Shown here: piece after piece, positions 1 through 7,517 of the stretch
Layout of the letters: each line of letters opens with the position of its first letter
Position numbering within the stretch: the stretch's first letter is position 1
Assembly (NCBI GenBank): GCA_017451735.1
Contig: JAFTNU010000030.1
Span: 38,387 to 102,386 of the forward strand
Source: Clostridia bacterium
Lineage (GTDB): Bacteria; Bacillota; Clostridia; Oscillospirales; CAG-272
DNA length: 64,000 nucleotides
Direction: 5' to 3'
Notes under the pieces: model-generated
The model's database searches: none
What the model was told of the DNA's origin: nothing
The model's input: the letters and a program-made list of their open reading frames with translations, nothing else
Position numbers and translations under genes: made by a program

Positions 1-36
1 ATAAAGGCACCGAATAAAGGGAGGTACAAACAAAAA

Positions 37-357
37 ATGATCGAGCATGTTGTGATGTGGAAATTTAAGGACGGCGAGGGGCGCACACGGGAGGAGAACA
101 TGGCATATGTCCGTGAGCGGCTGTTGGCACTGCCTGACATCATCCCCGAGATCAAATTCATGCAGCTGGGACGGGATGTGTCGCATACGGAAATGTCTTA
201 TGATATGATGCTGGTCACGCGCTTTGAATCCTTGGAGGCCTTGCACACCTACAAGGTGCATCCTGCACACGTGGCTGTGTCCCAATACGTGAAGAAGGTC
301 CGTACGGCAAGAGTGGTTCTGGACGCGGAACTGGACGAGAACGGAAAACTTATTTAA
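37..357 (+). CDS. Dabb-family (stress-responsive alpha/beta barrel) protein
   Basis: A 106-residue protein with the Dabb (dimeric alpha-beta barrel, stress-responsive) pattern: it opens MIEHVVMWKF, a beta strand that typifies the family, has a helical middle, and has the FESLEALHTYKVHPAH segment, where the conserved YxxHPxH motif lies. The family forms small dimeric barrels; in bacteria the substrate is usually unknown, though plant and fungal relatives include cyclases and decarboxylases. The start follows GGGAGGT by a normal distance. A terminator lies downstream. The gene probably belongs to a transcription unit entering from the left of the window. The family call is firm; the function is unknown. 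Confidence 0.85.
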   Translation: MIEHVVMWKFKDGEGRTREENMAYVRERLLALPDIIPEIKFMQLGRDVSHTEMSYDMMLVTRFESLEALHTYKVHPAHVAVSQYVKKVRTARVVLDAELDENGKLI

Positions 358-407
358 ATAAATAGAAAAATAAATATATAAATTGTAATTTTGTGAATTA
401 AAATTGG

Positions 408-454
408 AAAACGACCCGTCGGGATACATGAAGCATGCCCGGACGGGCCGTTTT
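408..454 (+). terminator. Intrinsic terminator after the Dabb gene
   Basis: An inverted repeat whose arms read roughly AAAACGACCCGTCGGG and CCCGGACGGGCCGTTTT, with one small mismatch and a smaller inner hairpin, ends in a T run. Confidence 0.75.
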
Positions 455-461
455 ATCCCTC

Positions 462-490
462 TTGACGAAACGCATGATTGGGTGTAAAAT
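462..490 (+). promoter_or_regulatory. Sigma-A promoter for the TRIC/UPF0126 gene
   Basis: TTGACG and TAAAAT are separated by exactly 17 bp and lie about 35 bp before the start of the UPF0126-type gene. Confidence 0.65.
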
Positions 491-523
491 GTCGATGAAT
501 TCTAAGAGAAGGAGATTTTTCCT

Positions 524-1188
524 GTGGACATCGTATTGACGGTCGTGCAATATATCGGCATCATCGCCTTTTCCATATCGGGGACGATCGTAGCCATTAA
601 AAAGCGTACCGATGTTGTGGGTGCGCTGATCTTCGCTCTGCTCACCTCCTTTGGCGGTGGCCTTATGCGGGACCTGATCCTCGATCGGCCCATCAGTCTG
701 CTCTGGTCAAAGGATTATCGCTATATGGCACTGGTCTGCATCGGCGTTTCGCTGGTTTGCTTTCACTGGCCTTCATTGGTCGTACCGCCGAGTTTATCCG
801 TCGGCATGAGCACGATTTTTGGCTGGAGCTTGCCGATGCCATCGGCCTTTCGGTCTTTTGCGTTTCCGGTGTGGATGTAGCCATTGCCACAAGCGGGACG
901 GGAAATATCCTGCTTTTGATCTTTTGCGGATGCATCACCGGTGTGGGTGGCGGTATTCTGCGGGATATCTGCTCTGCGGAGATCCCCGGCCTTTTCCGTA
1001 AGCATATTTATTTCATTCCCGCCATCGGCGGCACGATGCTTTATGTTTTCACCTACGGCATACTGCCTCGCCTTGTCTCCATGCTGATCAGTATTGCTGT
1101 GATCATTGTATTCCGCATGCTGGCACACCGCTTCAAATGGAATATGCCGGTCCCGGGTAAAAACCCGAAACCGGCATCGGAGCCCTGA
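524..1188 (+). pseudogene. Frameshifted TRIC/UPF0126 (YicG-like) membrane channel
   Basis: Two overlapping frames together encode one UPF0126/TRIC-type protein of about 220 residues, the normal family length. The first frame (start GTG at 524, after AGAAGGAG) carries the first UPF0126 repeat with the glycine-rich TSFGGGLMRDLI motif. From about 757 the match continues in the frame one base back, with LAFIGRTAEF and then the second repeat with GCITGVGGGILRDI. The change fits loss of one base near 755-775. Each repeat normally has three membrane helices, and the family contains cation channels. The two halves do not join in one frame, so the gene is broken or the sequence has an error. An intact promoter and ribosome site remain. 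The gene converges on the damaged XRE gene 12 bp away. Confidence 0.8.
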
Positions 1189-1199
1189 GCTTTTGTCTT

Positions 1200-2015
1200 T
1201 TATGCGATACAGGAAAGAAAAAGGGCGAACAGTGCGGCGAGGGGACGCAGGGGTACAGGTCCCATTGTCTTGATCTGCTCGGTCAAAGCGGTCAGCGTGG
1301 CCTTTGAAAAGCTTTCCTTCGGGAACAGTGCATTTGCACCTTTGGCAAAGGTTTTTCCTACGGCGATGCCCGATGCAGAGATCGCGTGATCGCCCAGGGC
1401 CCCGTACAGTCCGATGGCAAGAGCCCCTACGGCGTAGCATCAGATGGCGATGGCTCCCGCAGCAAGAACACCGCAGGCAATGGCCCCCGCCGCGAGCACT
1501 CCCAAGGCAATGGTGCCCAAGGCCAGGAGGCCTATCGAGAAAAGGCCGAAGGGGATTACTCCCAGTGAAAACAGTCCAAGGGGAAGGACTCCTCTGGCCA
1601 AGAGACCCAGCGCGATCACACCCGTGGCATTGTTGCCGATGGCCACGATGCCGCGGGCTCTTTTGCCAAATCCCACCGAAATATGGACCAAGGGCATGCC
1701 CCGCACTGTTTTTTTACTTTTGTATTCAAAGGAGGCAGTCCGCAGATTCAACACGATCGTGTGCTGGGAGGAGGCGCTCTGCTCGGGGGGCTCCAACGGT
1801 TCCGGTTCTCCGGAGTCTACACCCATCAGCTCATCCAGGGAGATATTCAGAATTTTGGCGATCCTGGGGAGCTTGTCGCTCTCGGGCAGGGCCAGATCCG
1901 ATTCCCATTTGGAGACCGACTGACGGGAGACCCCGAGGACTTTTGCAAAGTTCTCCTGTGTGATATTGGCCCGCCGTCGGGCCGTTGCTAATCTTTCGCC
2001 GAATGACATGGGCAT
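1200..2015 (-). pseudogene. XRE-family regulator with membrane-like glycine repeats, interrupted by an in-frame TGA
   Basis: The first 65 or so residues are a clear XRE/Cro helix-turn-helix (RLATARRRANITQENFAKVL, then SRQSVSKWE). A linker follows, then a long periodic tract of the form A-x-G-x-x-A-x-G (GVIALGLLARGVLPLG and similar) that predicts a hydrophobic repeat domain. The frame meets TGA at 1442-1440, but the same frame continues CYAVGALAIGLYGALGDHAI for about 80 more residues to a TAA at 1202-1200. The repeat period calls for Gly at the TGA (GGA to TGA is one change). I therefore read it as a nonsense mutation or sequencing error in a roughly 271-residue protein; the 191-residue product could still bind DNA. 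Start ATG follows a good Shine-Dalgarno. Confidence 0.8.
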
Positions 2016-2041
2016 GCTGCCTCCTTTCGCTTGCTGCTTTA

Positions 2042-2070
2042 ATCATACCCCGTTCCGCTCTGTTTGTCAA
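2042..2070 (-). promoter_or_regulatory. Sigma-A promoter for the XRE glycine-repeat gene
   Basis: On the minus strand, TTGACA, 17 bp and TATGAT lie just upstream of the XRE gene's ribosome site. Confidence 0.6.
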
Positions 2071-2247
2071 TGGCGGGGCGGTTTCTTTTTGTCAACTGCA
2101 GGTTGCGTTTTTGGGAAAGCCTGCTTTCTCGGCGGCTTTTTTGCACCGAGCCCCTTTTTTGCGAACCTTTTACAACCTCCAACATAAAATGATATCGAGG
2201 GAGAGAAAACGACAAACTCCCCCAAGGCTTTATGAGGAGGATTTATT

Positions 2248-2343
2248 ATGAACAACTGCCTGGGTAACGTGTTCGGCGATAACAACTGCTGCTGGATCAT
2301 CATCATTGCGCTGATCGTTCTTTGCTGCTGCTGCAACGGCTGA
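2248..2343 (+). CDS. 31-residue cysteine-rich membrane peptide
   Basis: A short frame of 31 codons starts at ATG 2248 behind a perfect GAGGAGG site 7 bp upstream and ends 14 bp before a perfect 38-bp palindromic terminator. The product has an N-terminal Asn/Cys-rich part (MNNCLGNVFGDNNCCW), one short hydrophobic stretch (IIIIALIVL) and a CCCCNG end, with seven cysteines in all. Similar tiny Cys-rich single-span peptides occur in Clostridia, often annotated by chance similarity as chorion-type high-cysteine proteins. A role in spores or the envelope is possible but unproven. It is too short for most gene callers; the strong ribosome site and dedicated terminator are the reason to accept it. 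Confidence 0.7.
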   Translation: MNNCLGNVFGDNNCCWIIIIALIVLCCCCNG

Positions 2344-2356
2344 TTTCCCCCGACAC

Positions 2357-2394
2357 AAGTAAAAAAGGAGAGGCATGCCTCTCCTTTTTTACTT
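2357..2394. terminator. Perfect palindromic bidirectional terminator
   Basis: AAGTAAAAAAGGAGAGGC and its exact complement form a hairpin with A and T runs at both ends. It serves the cysteine-rich peptide gene on the plus strand. Confidence 0.85.
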
Positions 2395-2507
2395 TGGAAA
2401 GTATTGGAAGCGCGGGACCGCCCCTTCGGAAAATCACCCAAAAAACAGAACCGTATTGCTTTTTTGGTGCAAAAGCCCGTTACAGGACGCACTTGCCCCC
2501 GGGGAGC

Positions 2508-3404
2508 TCATTCCTTGCTCTGCGATAGCAGATGCCTGCCGATCTTCACCGTATAGCGCAACCAATCGGCGCGTGCGGCATCGGGAACATTTTGCGGCTT
2601 GATCTCGTAGGTAAAGTCCCCCCGCTGTCCGTAGTGGACTTCATCCAGCGCGCGCATGACGCTCTGCCAGTCGATGTCCCCGAAGTAGGGGAGCAAGTGC
2701 TCGTCTTGTCCCGCTTTGGTGTGATTGTCGTTGATGTGGGTGCAGATCAGACGGGGACCGATGGCGCGAATGGCGGCGGCTACATTTAGCCCCGAGATGT
2801 TGGCGTGCCCCGTGTCAAGGCAGATGCCCACATCGGGATCGTGGATGGTGTCCACCAGATCGATCAGCTCATAGATATCTCCCGCGCAGTAGCGGCGGTG
2901 ACGGCGCCCGAAATCGATCATATTTTCCACAGCTATCCGGATCCCCGCCTTTTTGGCGGCCTCTATGTAAGGCGCCAGATAAGCAATGCAGGCATCGCGG
3001 TTCTCGGCGGTCGAGTAGATGGATGCGTGGGCCAGATTGAAGGGATGGAGCACCAGATATTTGGCACCAAGGCGCCTGGCCGCCTCCACGCAACGCAGCG
3101 TGGTGATGTGCTGCAGGTCGCGGTGGGGGTAGTGGGGATCATCCCATTCGGTGCCGCCCATGGTGTTGCCGTGGGTCTGGCAGACCGGCAGGTGCAGTGC
3201 CTCGGAGGCGGCGCGGTATGCCTCTACGGTCTCCTCCCACGTGTCAACGGCCAGAGGAGCGCCGGGGGCACAAAGGATCCAAAGGTTTATATCTACCGAG
3301 TCATAGCCCGCTTCACGGATTGCCGAAAGGCTTTCCATGGGAGTATAGGTGCGATCGGTCCCCGGAATATGATAATGTAACCAGTGAGAAGTGGATAGTT
3401 TCAT
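2508..3404 (-). CDS. Sugar phosphate isomerase/epimerase (AP-endonuclease-2-like TIM barrel)
   Basis: A 298-residue protein of the xylose-isomerase-like TIM-barrel superfamily. Visible landmarks are the early AIREAGYDSVDINLW strand-helix, LVLHPFN, the metal-site glutamate in IAVENM, the aspartate and histidine in ICLDTGHANI, and CTHINDN, all metal-ligand positions in the family. It probably isomerises or epimerises a sugar or keto-sugar; the substrate cannot be read from sequence. It stands alone with its own promoter (minus strand, 3435-3463) and a good ribosome site (GGAGCTGCTCCG region). It is distinct from the two other TIM-barrel isomerases in this window at 50.7 and 59.0 kb. Confidence 0.85.
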   Translation of the reverse strand: MKLSTSHWLHYHIPGTDRTYTPMESLSAIREAGYDSVDINLWILCAPGAPLAVDTWEETVEAYRAASEALHLPVCQTHGNTMGGTEWDDPHYPHRDLQHITTLRCVEAARRLGAKYLVLHPFNLAHASIYSTAENRDACIAYLAPYIEAAKKAGIRIAVENMIDFGRRHRRYCAGDIYELIDLVDTIHDPDVGICLDTGHANISGLNVAAAIRAIGPRLICTHINDNHTKAGQDEHLLPYFGDIDWQSVMRALDEVHYGQRGDFTYEIKPQNVPDAARADWLRYTVKIGRHLLSQSKE

Positions 3405-3434
3405 CGGAGCAGCTCCTTTACGGTTTCTTTTTTC

Positions 3435-3463
3435 AGTATAACATTTTTTTGTAAAATTTGCAA
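3435..3463 (-). promoter_or_regulatory. Sigma-A promoter for the 2508-3404 isomerase
   Basis: TTGCAA, 17 bp and TATACT on the minus strand, about 30 bp before the start codon. Confidence 0.65.
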
Positions 3464-3509
3464 TGGCCGGGAGGAAAAAGCTGTCTTTGTGAAAATATAG
3501 TGATGCCCC

Positions 3510-3538
3510 TTGACTTTTCTCACGGAATCGGGTACAAT
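3510..3538 (+). promoter_or_regulatory. Sigma-A promoter for the DUF1292 gene
   Basis: TTGACT, 17 bp and TACAAT lie 35 bp before the start codon. Confidence 0.7.
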
Positions 3539-3573
3539 AAAAATAGGAAAATCATCAGAAAGGTGAATGAAAA

Positions 3574-3891
3574 ATGTCTGACAACAAGCATGACGCAGAG
3601 GTTGAGATCTACACCCTGCAGGATGAAGAAGGAAATGAGCATGAATTTGAGCTGATCGGCACCTGCGAGCGAGGCGGCGTGACCTATTATGCCATGATCC
3701 CCGCCGAGGAGAGCGAAAAGGACGACGAGTTCTGCGAATACGTGATCCTCAAGGGCGTGATCGAGAACGGCGAGGAGACTCTGATCTCGATCGACGATGA
3801 CGACGAGTTTGACGATGTAGCCGATTATTTTGACGATCTTTTCTCCGAGGAGATCGACTACGACGCCGCCCCCGAGGCGCCTAAGAAGTAA
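3574..3891 (+). CDS. DUF1292 domain protein (YrzB-like)
   Basis: A very acidic 105-residue protein. Its central part (YTLQDEEGNEHEFELIGTCE, YYAMIPAEE, then EYVILKGVIENGEETLISI) matches the DUF1292 pattern of small Firmicutes proteins such as YrzB. An Asp/Glu-rich tail with DEFDDVADYFDDLF follows and is also typical. The function of the family is not known. It has its own sigma-A promoter and ribosome site (AAAGGTGA), and is followed by the 6S RNA candidate rather than another coding gene. Confidence 0.88.
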   Translation: MSDNKHDAEVEIYTLQDEEGNEHEFELIGTCERGGVTYYAMIPAEESEKDDEFCEYVILKGVIENGEETLISIDDDDEFDDVADYFDDLFSEEIDYDAAPEAPKK

Positions 3892-3910
3892 GACGGGGAT
3901 CGACCAAAAA

Positions 3911-4085
3911 TCCGCCTGCTTAGTGCGTGATAGTTGCGTTTGTGGAGCCTACACTCATGAAATGGAGCCCGGAACGAGTCCGAGCGTGGTTTGCAGACCT
4001 CCCTTTCCGTACCGATTGACTTGTCTCGGACGGGGTGAAGGATGCTGGGAGCAGTAAAGCGATCGGCAGGGCACCGCCTTGTTTA
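3911..4085 (+). ncRNA. ssrS: Probable 6S RNA
   Basis: This gene-free stretch of about 175 nt resembles clostridial 6S RNA as I remember it. It has a closing helix between GCCTGC (3914-3919) and GCAGGGC (about 4066), a central open region with GTGGAGCCTACAC on one side and GGATGCTGGGAGCAGT on the other, and a terminal arm in which GTCCGAG pairs with CTCGGAC. The 6S RNA mimics an open promoter and binds the housekeeping RNA polymerase. No coding potential is visible. I could not run a covariance model; the call rests on size, the general layout and remembered motifs, so it is moderate. Confidence 0.55.
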
Positions 4086-4286
4086 ATACAGGGTTCTCGT
4101 CACGTGATTTACACGGCTCGGCGGGTTTGTGTTCAACGTCTTTGCGCGAAAAAAAGCGATACCTTTGAGCTTTTGCGTGCCTTGAAGGTGCGCCTTACAA
4201 AGCTCAAATTGCACTCGTTTTTGCGCGAATGTGCGTTGAGAGAAACCGGATGATAAGATTAGCTATGCGCCCTCGTGGGGCATTCG
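4086..4286 (+). other. Gene-free leader between 6S candidate and ydj operon
   Basis: No coding gene. It holds an imperfect hairpin in which TTTGAGCTTTT (about 4165) can pair with AAAGCTCAAA (about 4199), and two direct copies of TTTGCGCGAA. No recognisable sigma-A promoter was found here, although the ydj operon must start somewhere in or before it. Confidence 0.4.
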
Positions 4287-4332
4287 AGCATTGCTCCGCG
4301 CGAGTTGATTGCGCGGAGCAATGCTGCTTTTT
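4287..4332 (+). terminator. Terminator-like hairpin 30 bp before ydjI (possible attenuator)
   Basis: AGCATTGCTCCGCGC and its exact complement (15 bp arms, 9-nt loop) are followed by GCTTTTT. Only 30 bp separate it from the ydjI start codon, too little for a separate promoter, so transcripts of the operon probably pass through it. Confidence 0.65.
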
Positions 4333-4361
4333 ACAAATATATTAGAAAAGGAGATAGAGAT

Positions 4362-5627
4362 ATGGGTATTATCAAAGCGATTTTCAGCGCTATGGGCGGC
4401 GGTCTGGCCGATTCCTGGCAGGAGGTACTGGAAGCCGACAATATGAGCGATACCACCGTTTTTACCCGCGGTGTAAAGGTGCGTGCGGGCGACAAGCGCA
4501 ACAGCAACAAAAAGGGCACCGAGGATACCATTTCCAACGGTTCGATCATTCATGTTTACGATAATCAGTTCATGCTGCTGGTGGACGGAGGAAAGGTGGT
4601 GGATTTCACCGCCGAGCCCGGTTACTATAAGGTGGACAATTCCTCTATGCCCTCCCTTTTTGCGGGACAGTTCGGGGATAGCCTGAAGGAGACCTTCAGC
4701 CGTGTGAAATACGGCGGCGTACCCTCTTCGTCGCAAAAGGCCTATTTTATCAATTTGCAGGAGATCAAGGGCATCAAATTCGGCACCCGTACCCCGGTCA
4801 ATTACTTTGACAACTTCTATAATTCCGAGCTCTTTCTGCGGGCCTTCGGCACCTACTCCATCAAGATCACCGACCCGCTGAAGTTCTATGCCGAGGCCAT
4901 TCCGCGCAATAAGGACAGAGTGGAGATCGGCGATATCAACGAGCAGTATCTTTCCGAATTTCTCGAGGCCTTCCAGGCGGCCATCAACAAAATGTCGGTG
5001 GACGGTATCAGAATTTCTCATGTGGCAAGCAAATCCCGCGAGCTGTCGGAGTACATGTCCAACGAGCTGGATGACAACTTCCGATCTCTGCGGGGCTTTG
5101 AGATCCTGTCGGTGGGCATTGCCAGCGTTTCCTATGACGAGGAATCCAAGAAGCTGATCAATATGCGCAACCAGGGCGCCATGCTGGGCGATGCCGCCGT
5201 GCGCGAGGGGTATGTTCAGGGCGCCATGGCCCGGGGCTTTGAGGCGGCGGGGAGCAATCCGAACGGCTCCGCCACCACCTTTATGGGCATGGGAATGGGT
5301 ATGAATGCGGCAGGGGGCTTCGGTGCCTTCTCCGAGACCAATCGTGCCCAGATGCAGCAGCAACAGCAGCAGAGAGCGGCCGCACCCGCGGGCGGCTGGA
5401 CTTGCGCTTGCGGTGCGGTCAACAACGGCAAGTTCTGTGCGGAATGCGGCGCCAGGAAGCCCGAGGCCGCAGGCAACTGGACCTGCTCCTGCGGACATGT
5501 GAACAACGGTAAATTCTGCGCCGAGTGCGGTGCTAAAAAGCCTGCCGACGACGGCTGGTTCTGCACCGATTGCGGTACCAAAAATACAGGTAAATTCTGC
5601 GCAAATTGCGGTAAGAAAAAGGACTAA
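4362..5627 (+). CDS. ydjI: YdjI-like SPFH/virion-core-type protein with three zinc ribbons
   Basis: A 421-residue protein. Residues 1-290 form an SPFH/band-7-type domain of the YdjI (virion core-like) family (MGIIKAIFSAMGGGLADSWQ at the start, later FLRAFGTYSIKITDPLKFY). A Gly/Met/Gln linker follows, then three CxC/CxxC zinc ribbons (CACGAVNNGKFCAECG, CSCGHVNNGKFCAECG and FCTDCGTKNTGKFCANCG). Bacillus YdjI has fewer ribbons, so the repetition is notable. I chose ATG 4362 because it follows AAAAGGAGATAGAGAT; a longer frame opens at 4275 but runs through the hairpin. It lies 3 bp before ydjG and 1.1 kb before ydjH, the partner genes of the B. subtilis pspA-ydjGHI operon. In Bacillus these proteins form a membrane complex that recruits PspA under envelope stress; no pspA is present here. 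Confidence 0.85.
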   Translation: MGIIKAIFSAMGGGLADSWQEVLEADNMSDTTVFTRGVKVRAGDKRNSNKKGTEDTISNGSIIHVYDNQFMLLVDGGKVVDFTAEPGYYKVDNSSMPSLFAGQFGDSLKETFSRVKYGGVPSSSQKAYFINLQEIKGIKFGTRTPVNYFDNFYNSELFLRAFGTYSIKITDPLKFYAEAIPRNKDRVEIGDINEQYLSEFLEAFQAAINKMSVDGIRISHVASKSRELSEYMSNELDDNFRSLRGFEILSVGIASVSYDEESKKLINMRNQGAMLGDAAVREGYVQGAMARGFEAAGSNPNGSATTFMGMGMGMNAAGGFGAFSETNRAQMQQQQQQRAAAPAGGWTCACGAVNNGKFCAECGARKPEAAGNWTCSCGHVNNGKFCAECGAKKPADDGWFCTDCGTKNTGKFCANCGKKKD

Positions 5628-5630
5628 AGC

Positions 5631-6722
5631 ATGAACACATCAGCAACGGTTACATACCAATGCCCCAACTGCTCGGCAGGGCTTTCCTTCCATCCCGAAA
5701 AGCAGAAATTCTGCTGTGAATTCTGCCTTTCCGAGTTTACCGAGCAGGAGCTTGCCGCAACCGAGACCGCCCGCGCGGCGGAGGAGGCGGCAAGCGAGGC
5801 GGCCGAGCGGGCCGCCGAGGAGGGGGAAACCCCCGACGAGGAATATTGCGCTCAAATGGGGGAGTATCACTGTGCCGCTTGCGGTGCGGATATCGTCTGT
5901 GACGAGGCCACCGCCGCCACCGAGTGCCCCTACTGTCACAATCCCGTGATCTTGGGCGGGCGGCTTGCGGGGCAGATGCGCCCCCAGAAGGTGATCCCCT
6001 TCAAGTTTGACAAGGAGGGGGCAAAGGAGAAATTCCGTGAGTTCACCCGCAAGAAGTGGTTTGTCCCCAAGGAGTTTGTCAGCGAGGCGCAGGTGGATAA
6101 GATTTGCGGTATTTATTACCCCTTTTGGTGTACCGATGCCGATACCACCGCCGCCATGACCGCCCGTGCCACCCGTGTGCGCACTTGGCGGGCAGGGGAT
6201 TATCGCTATACCGAAACCTCCAATTTCCATATCGTGCGCAAGGGCGAGATCCATTTTGAGGATATCGTCACCCCGGCGCTCAAGGAGGAGGACAGGGAAA
6301 TGCTCAACGGTATCCTGCCCTATCCTTCCGATTCCTTGCAGGATTTCTCTATGCCGTATCTTTCTGGATTTGTGGCCAAAAAGCGTGATATTGAAAAAGA
6401 GGCCGTCCGCGAGGCAGTGCGTGCCCGCATGACGGGATATGCCCAGACGCTGTTGCAAAATACCATTCACGGTTATGCCACGGTGGTGCCTACCGCGCCC
6501 CGTATGCTGACCAAACGGCTCCATTGGGATTATACCCTGATGCCCATCTGGCTCCTGACCTATACCCGCAAGGGGAAAACGTATACCTATGCCATGAATG
6601 GCTATACGGGCAAGGTCTGGGGGCAGTTACCCGTCAGCGGAAAGAAGCTGGCTGTTGTGGGCGCCATTGTGGGGGCGTTGGCGGGCGTGATTGCGGGACT
6701 GCTTCGCTTTTTCCTGTTTTAA
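5631..6722 (+). CDS. ydjG: YdjG-like TFIIB-type zinc-ribbon membrane protein
   Basis: A 363-residue protein with two zinc-binding units near the N terminus (YQCPNCSAGL with CCEFC, and YHCAACGADI with CPYCHNP), separated by an Ala/Glu-rich helix. A conserved core follows (PQKVIPFKFDKEGAKEKF, then YYPFWC), and one hydrophobic helix closes the C terminus (VVGAIVGALAGVIAGLLRFF), probably a membrane anchor. This is the YdjG arrangement. The gene starts 3 bp after ydjI and ends 12 bp before ydjH, so the three are one operon. It likely forms an inner-membrane complex with the YdjH homologue and presents the SPFH protein at the membrane; that is inference from Bacillus. Confidence 0.82.
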   Translation: MNTSATVTYQCPNCSAGLSFHPEKQKFCCEFCLSEFTEQELAATETARAAEEAASEAAERAAEEGETPDEEYCAQMGEYHCAACGADIVCDEATAATECPYCHNPVILGGRLAGQMRPQKVIPFKFDKEGAKEKFREFTRKKWFVPKEFVSEAQVDKICGIYYPFWCTDADTTAAMTARATRVRTWRAGDYRYTETSNFHIVRKGEIHFEDIVTPALKEEDREMLNGILPYPSDSLQDFSMPYLSGFVAKKRDIEKEAVREAVRARMTGYAQTLLQNTIHGYATVVPTAPRMLTKRLHWDYTLMPIWLLTYTRKGKTYTYAMNGYTGKVWGQLPVSGKKLAVVGAIVGALAGVIAGLLRFFLF

Positions 6723-6734
6723 GGGGGTAACGGT

Positions 6735-7475
6735 ATGAGAAAAGTATACTTTTTGGTACTGTGTGTGCTCCTGATCGCCGCTCTGTCACTGCCCACCCTT
6801 GCCCATACCGCAACGGTGTACGATCAGGCCGACCTGATCCCACTCCGACACGAGCTGCAGATGAAGCAGCCGTACGATTGCGATGTCCCGAACGGTGTCA
6901 ACTTTTATGTGGTGACCGCAAGCAATCGGATGACCTCGCGCGAGGTGGTGAATCTGTGCCATATCGGCAACGATGAAAATGCCGTGGTTCTGGTCATCGA
7001 TCGGCAGAACGATACCTACTACTATGAAATGTTCACCTACAATTGGGCGGATGATGCCCTTTCCGACAGCGAGGTGGACGATATTCTGGATGACCCCGAG
7101 GTGTACGAGTACATCAAGGGCGGCTATCTGTACGCGGGATGGGAGCGGTTCTGCACGCTTGTGGAGAGCGAGCTGCAAGCACAAGCGCAGCTGGAGCGGG
7201 AGCGTGAAGCCCGCAAGCCCCTGATGTCGGTAATCGTCGGCCTTGTGGTGGCCGTTCTGGCGGGTGGAGGTACAGCTCTTGGTGTGTTCCTGTACTATCG
7301 CAGAAAGCAGCACGGCGAGACCTATCCGTTGGACCGTTATGCCAGAATGCATCTGACCGAATCCCATGACCGCTTTGTGGGCAGCTTTGTCACCCGCGTA
7401 CGGGTGCAGAGCAACAATGGCGGCTCCGGTGGCGGCGGACGCGGCCCCTCCGGCGGCAGTCGGGGCAGAAGATAA
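6735..7475 (+). CDS. ydjH: YdjH-like TPM-domain membrane protein
   Basis: A 246-residue protein with an N-terminal signal or membrane segment (FLVLCVLLIAALSLPTLAHT), an extracellular TPM-like domain (FYVVTASNRMTSREV, ENAVVLVIDR, then YLYAGWERF), a membrane helix near residues 162-184 (VIVGLVVAVLAGGGTALGVF) and a Gly/Ser/Arg-rich tail. That is the YdjH/YgcG layout. It is the last gene of the ydjI-ydjG-ydjH-type operon and ends in a bidirectional terminator. The start follows AAGGGGGTAACGGT. In B. subtilis the equivalent proteins are induced by sigma-W; no sigma-W promoter could be seen here. Confidence 0.8.
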   Translation: MRKVYFLVLCVLLIAALSLPTLAHTATVYDQADLIPLRHELQMKQPYDCDVPNGVNFYVVTASNRMTSREVVNLCHIGNDENAVVLVIDRQNDTYYYEMFTYNWADDALSDSEVDDILDDPEVYEYIKGGYLYAGWERFCTLVESELQAQAQLEREREARKPLMSVIVGLVVAVLAGGGTALGVFLYYRRKQHGETYPLDRYARMHLTESHDRFVGSFVTRVRVQSNNGGSGGGGRGPSGGSRGRR

Positions 7476-7517
7476 AAAAAGACGGCGACCTGTTATGGCA
7501 GGTTGCCGTCTTTTTTT
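7474..7517. terminator. Bidirectional terminator between ydjH and AraC regulator
   Basis: AAAAAAAGACGGC-ACCTG and its complement with a short loop, and T runs on both strands, separate two convergent genes. Confidence 0.85.

Noticed and set aside
1200-2015. Alternative genetic code or selenocysteine at the TGA
   Set aside because: TGA ends many intact genes here, the expected residue is Gly, and no SECIS-like hairpin is evident directly after the codon.
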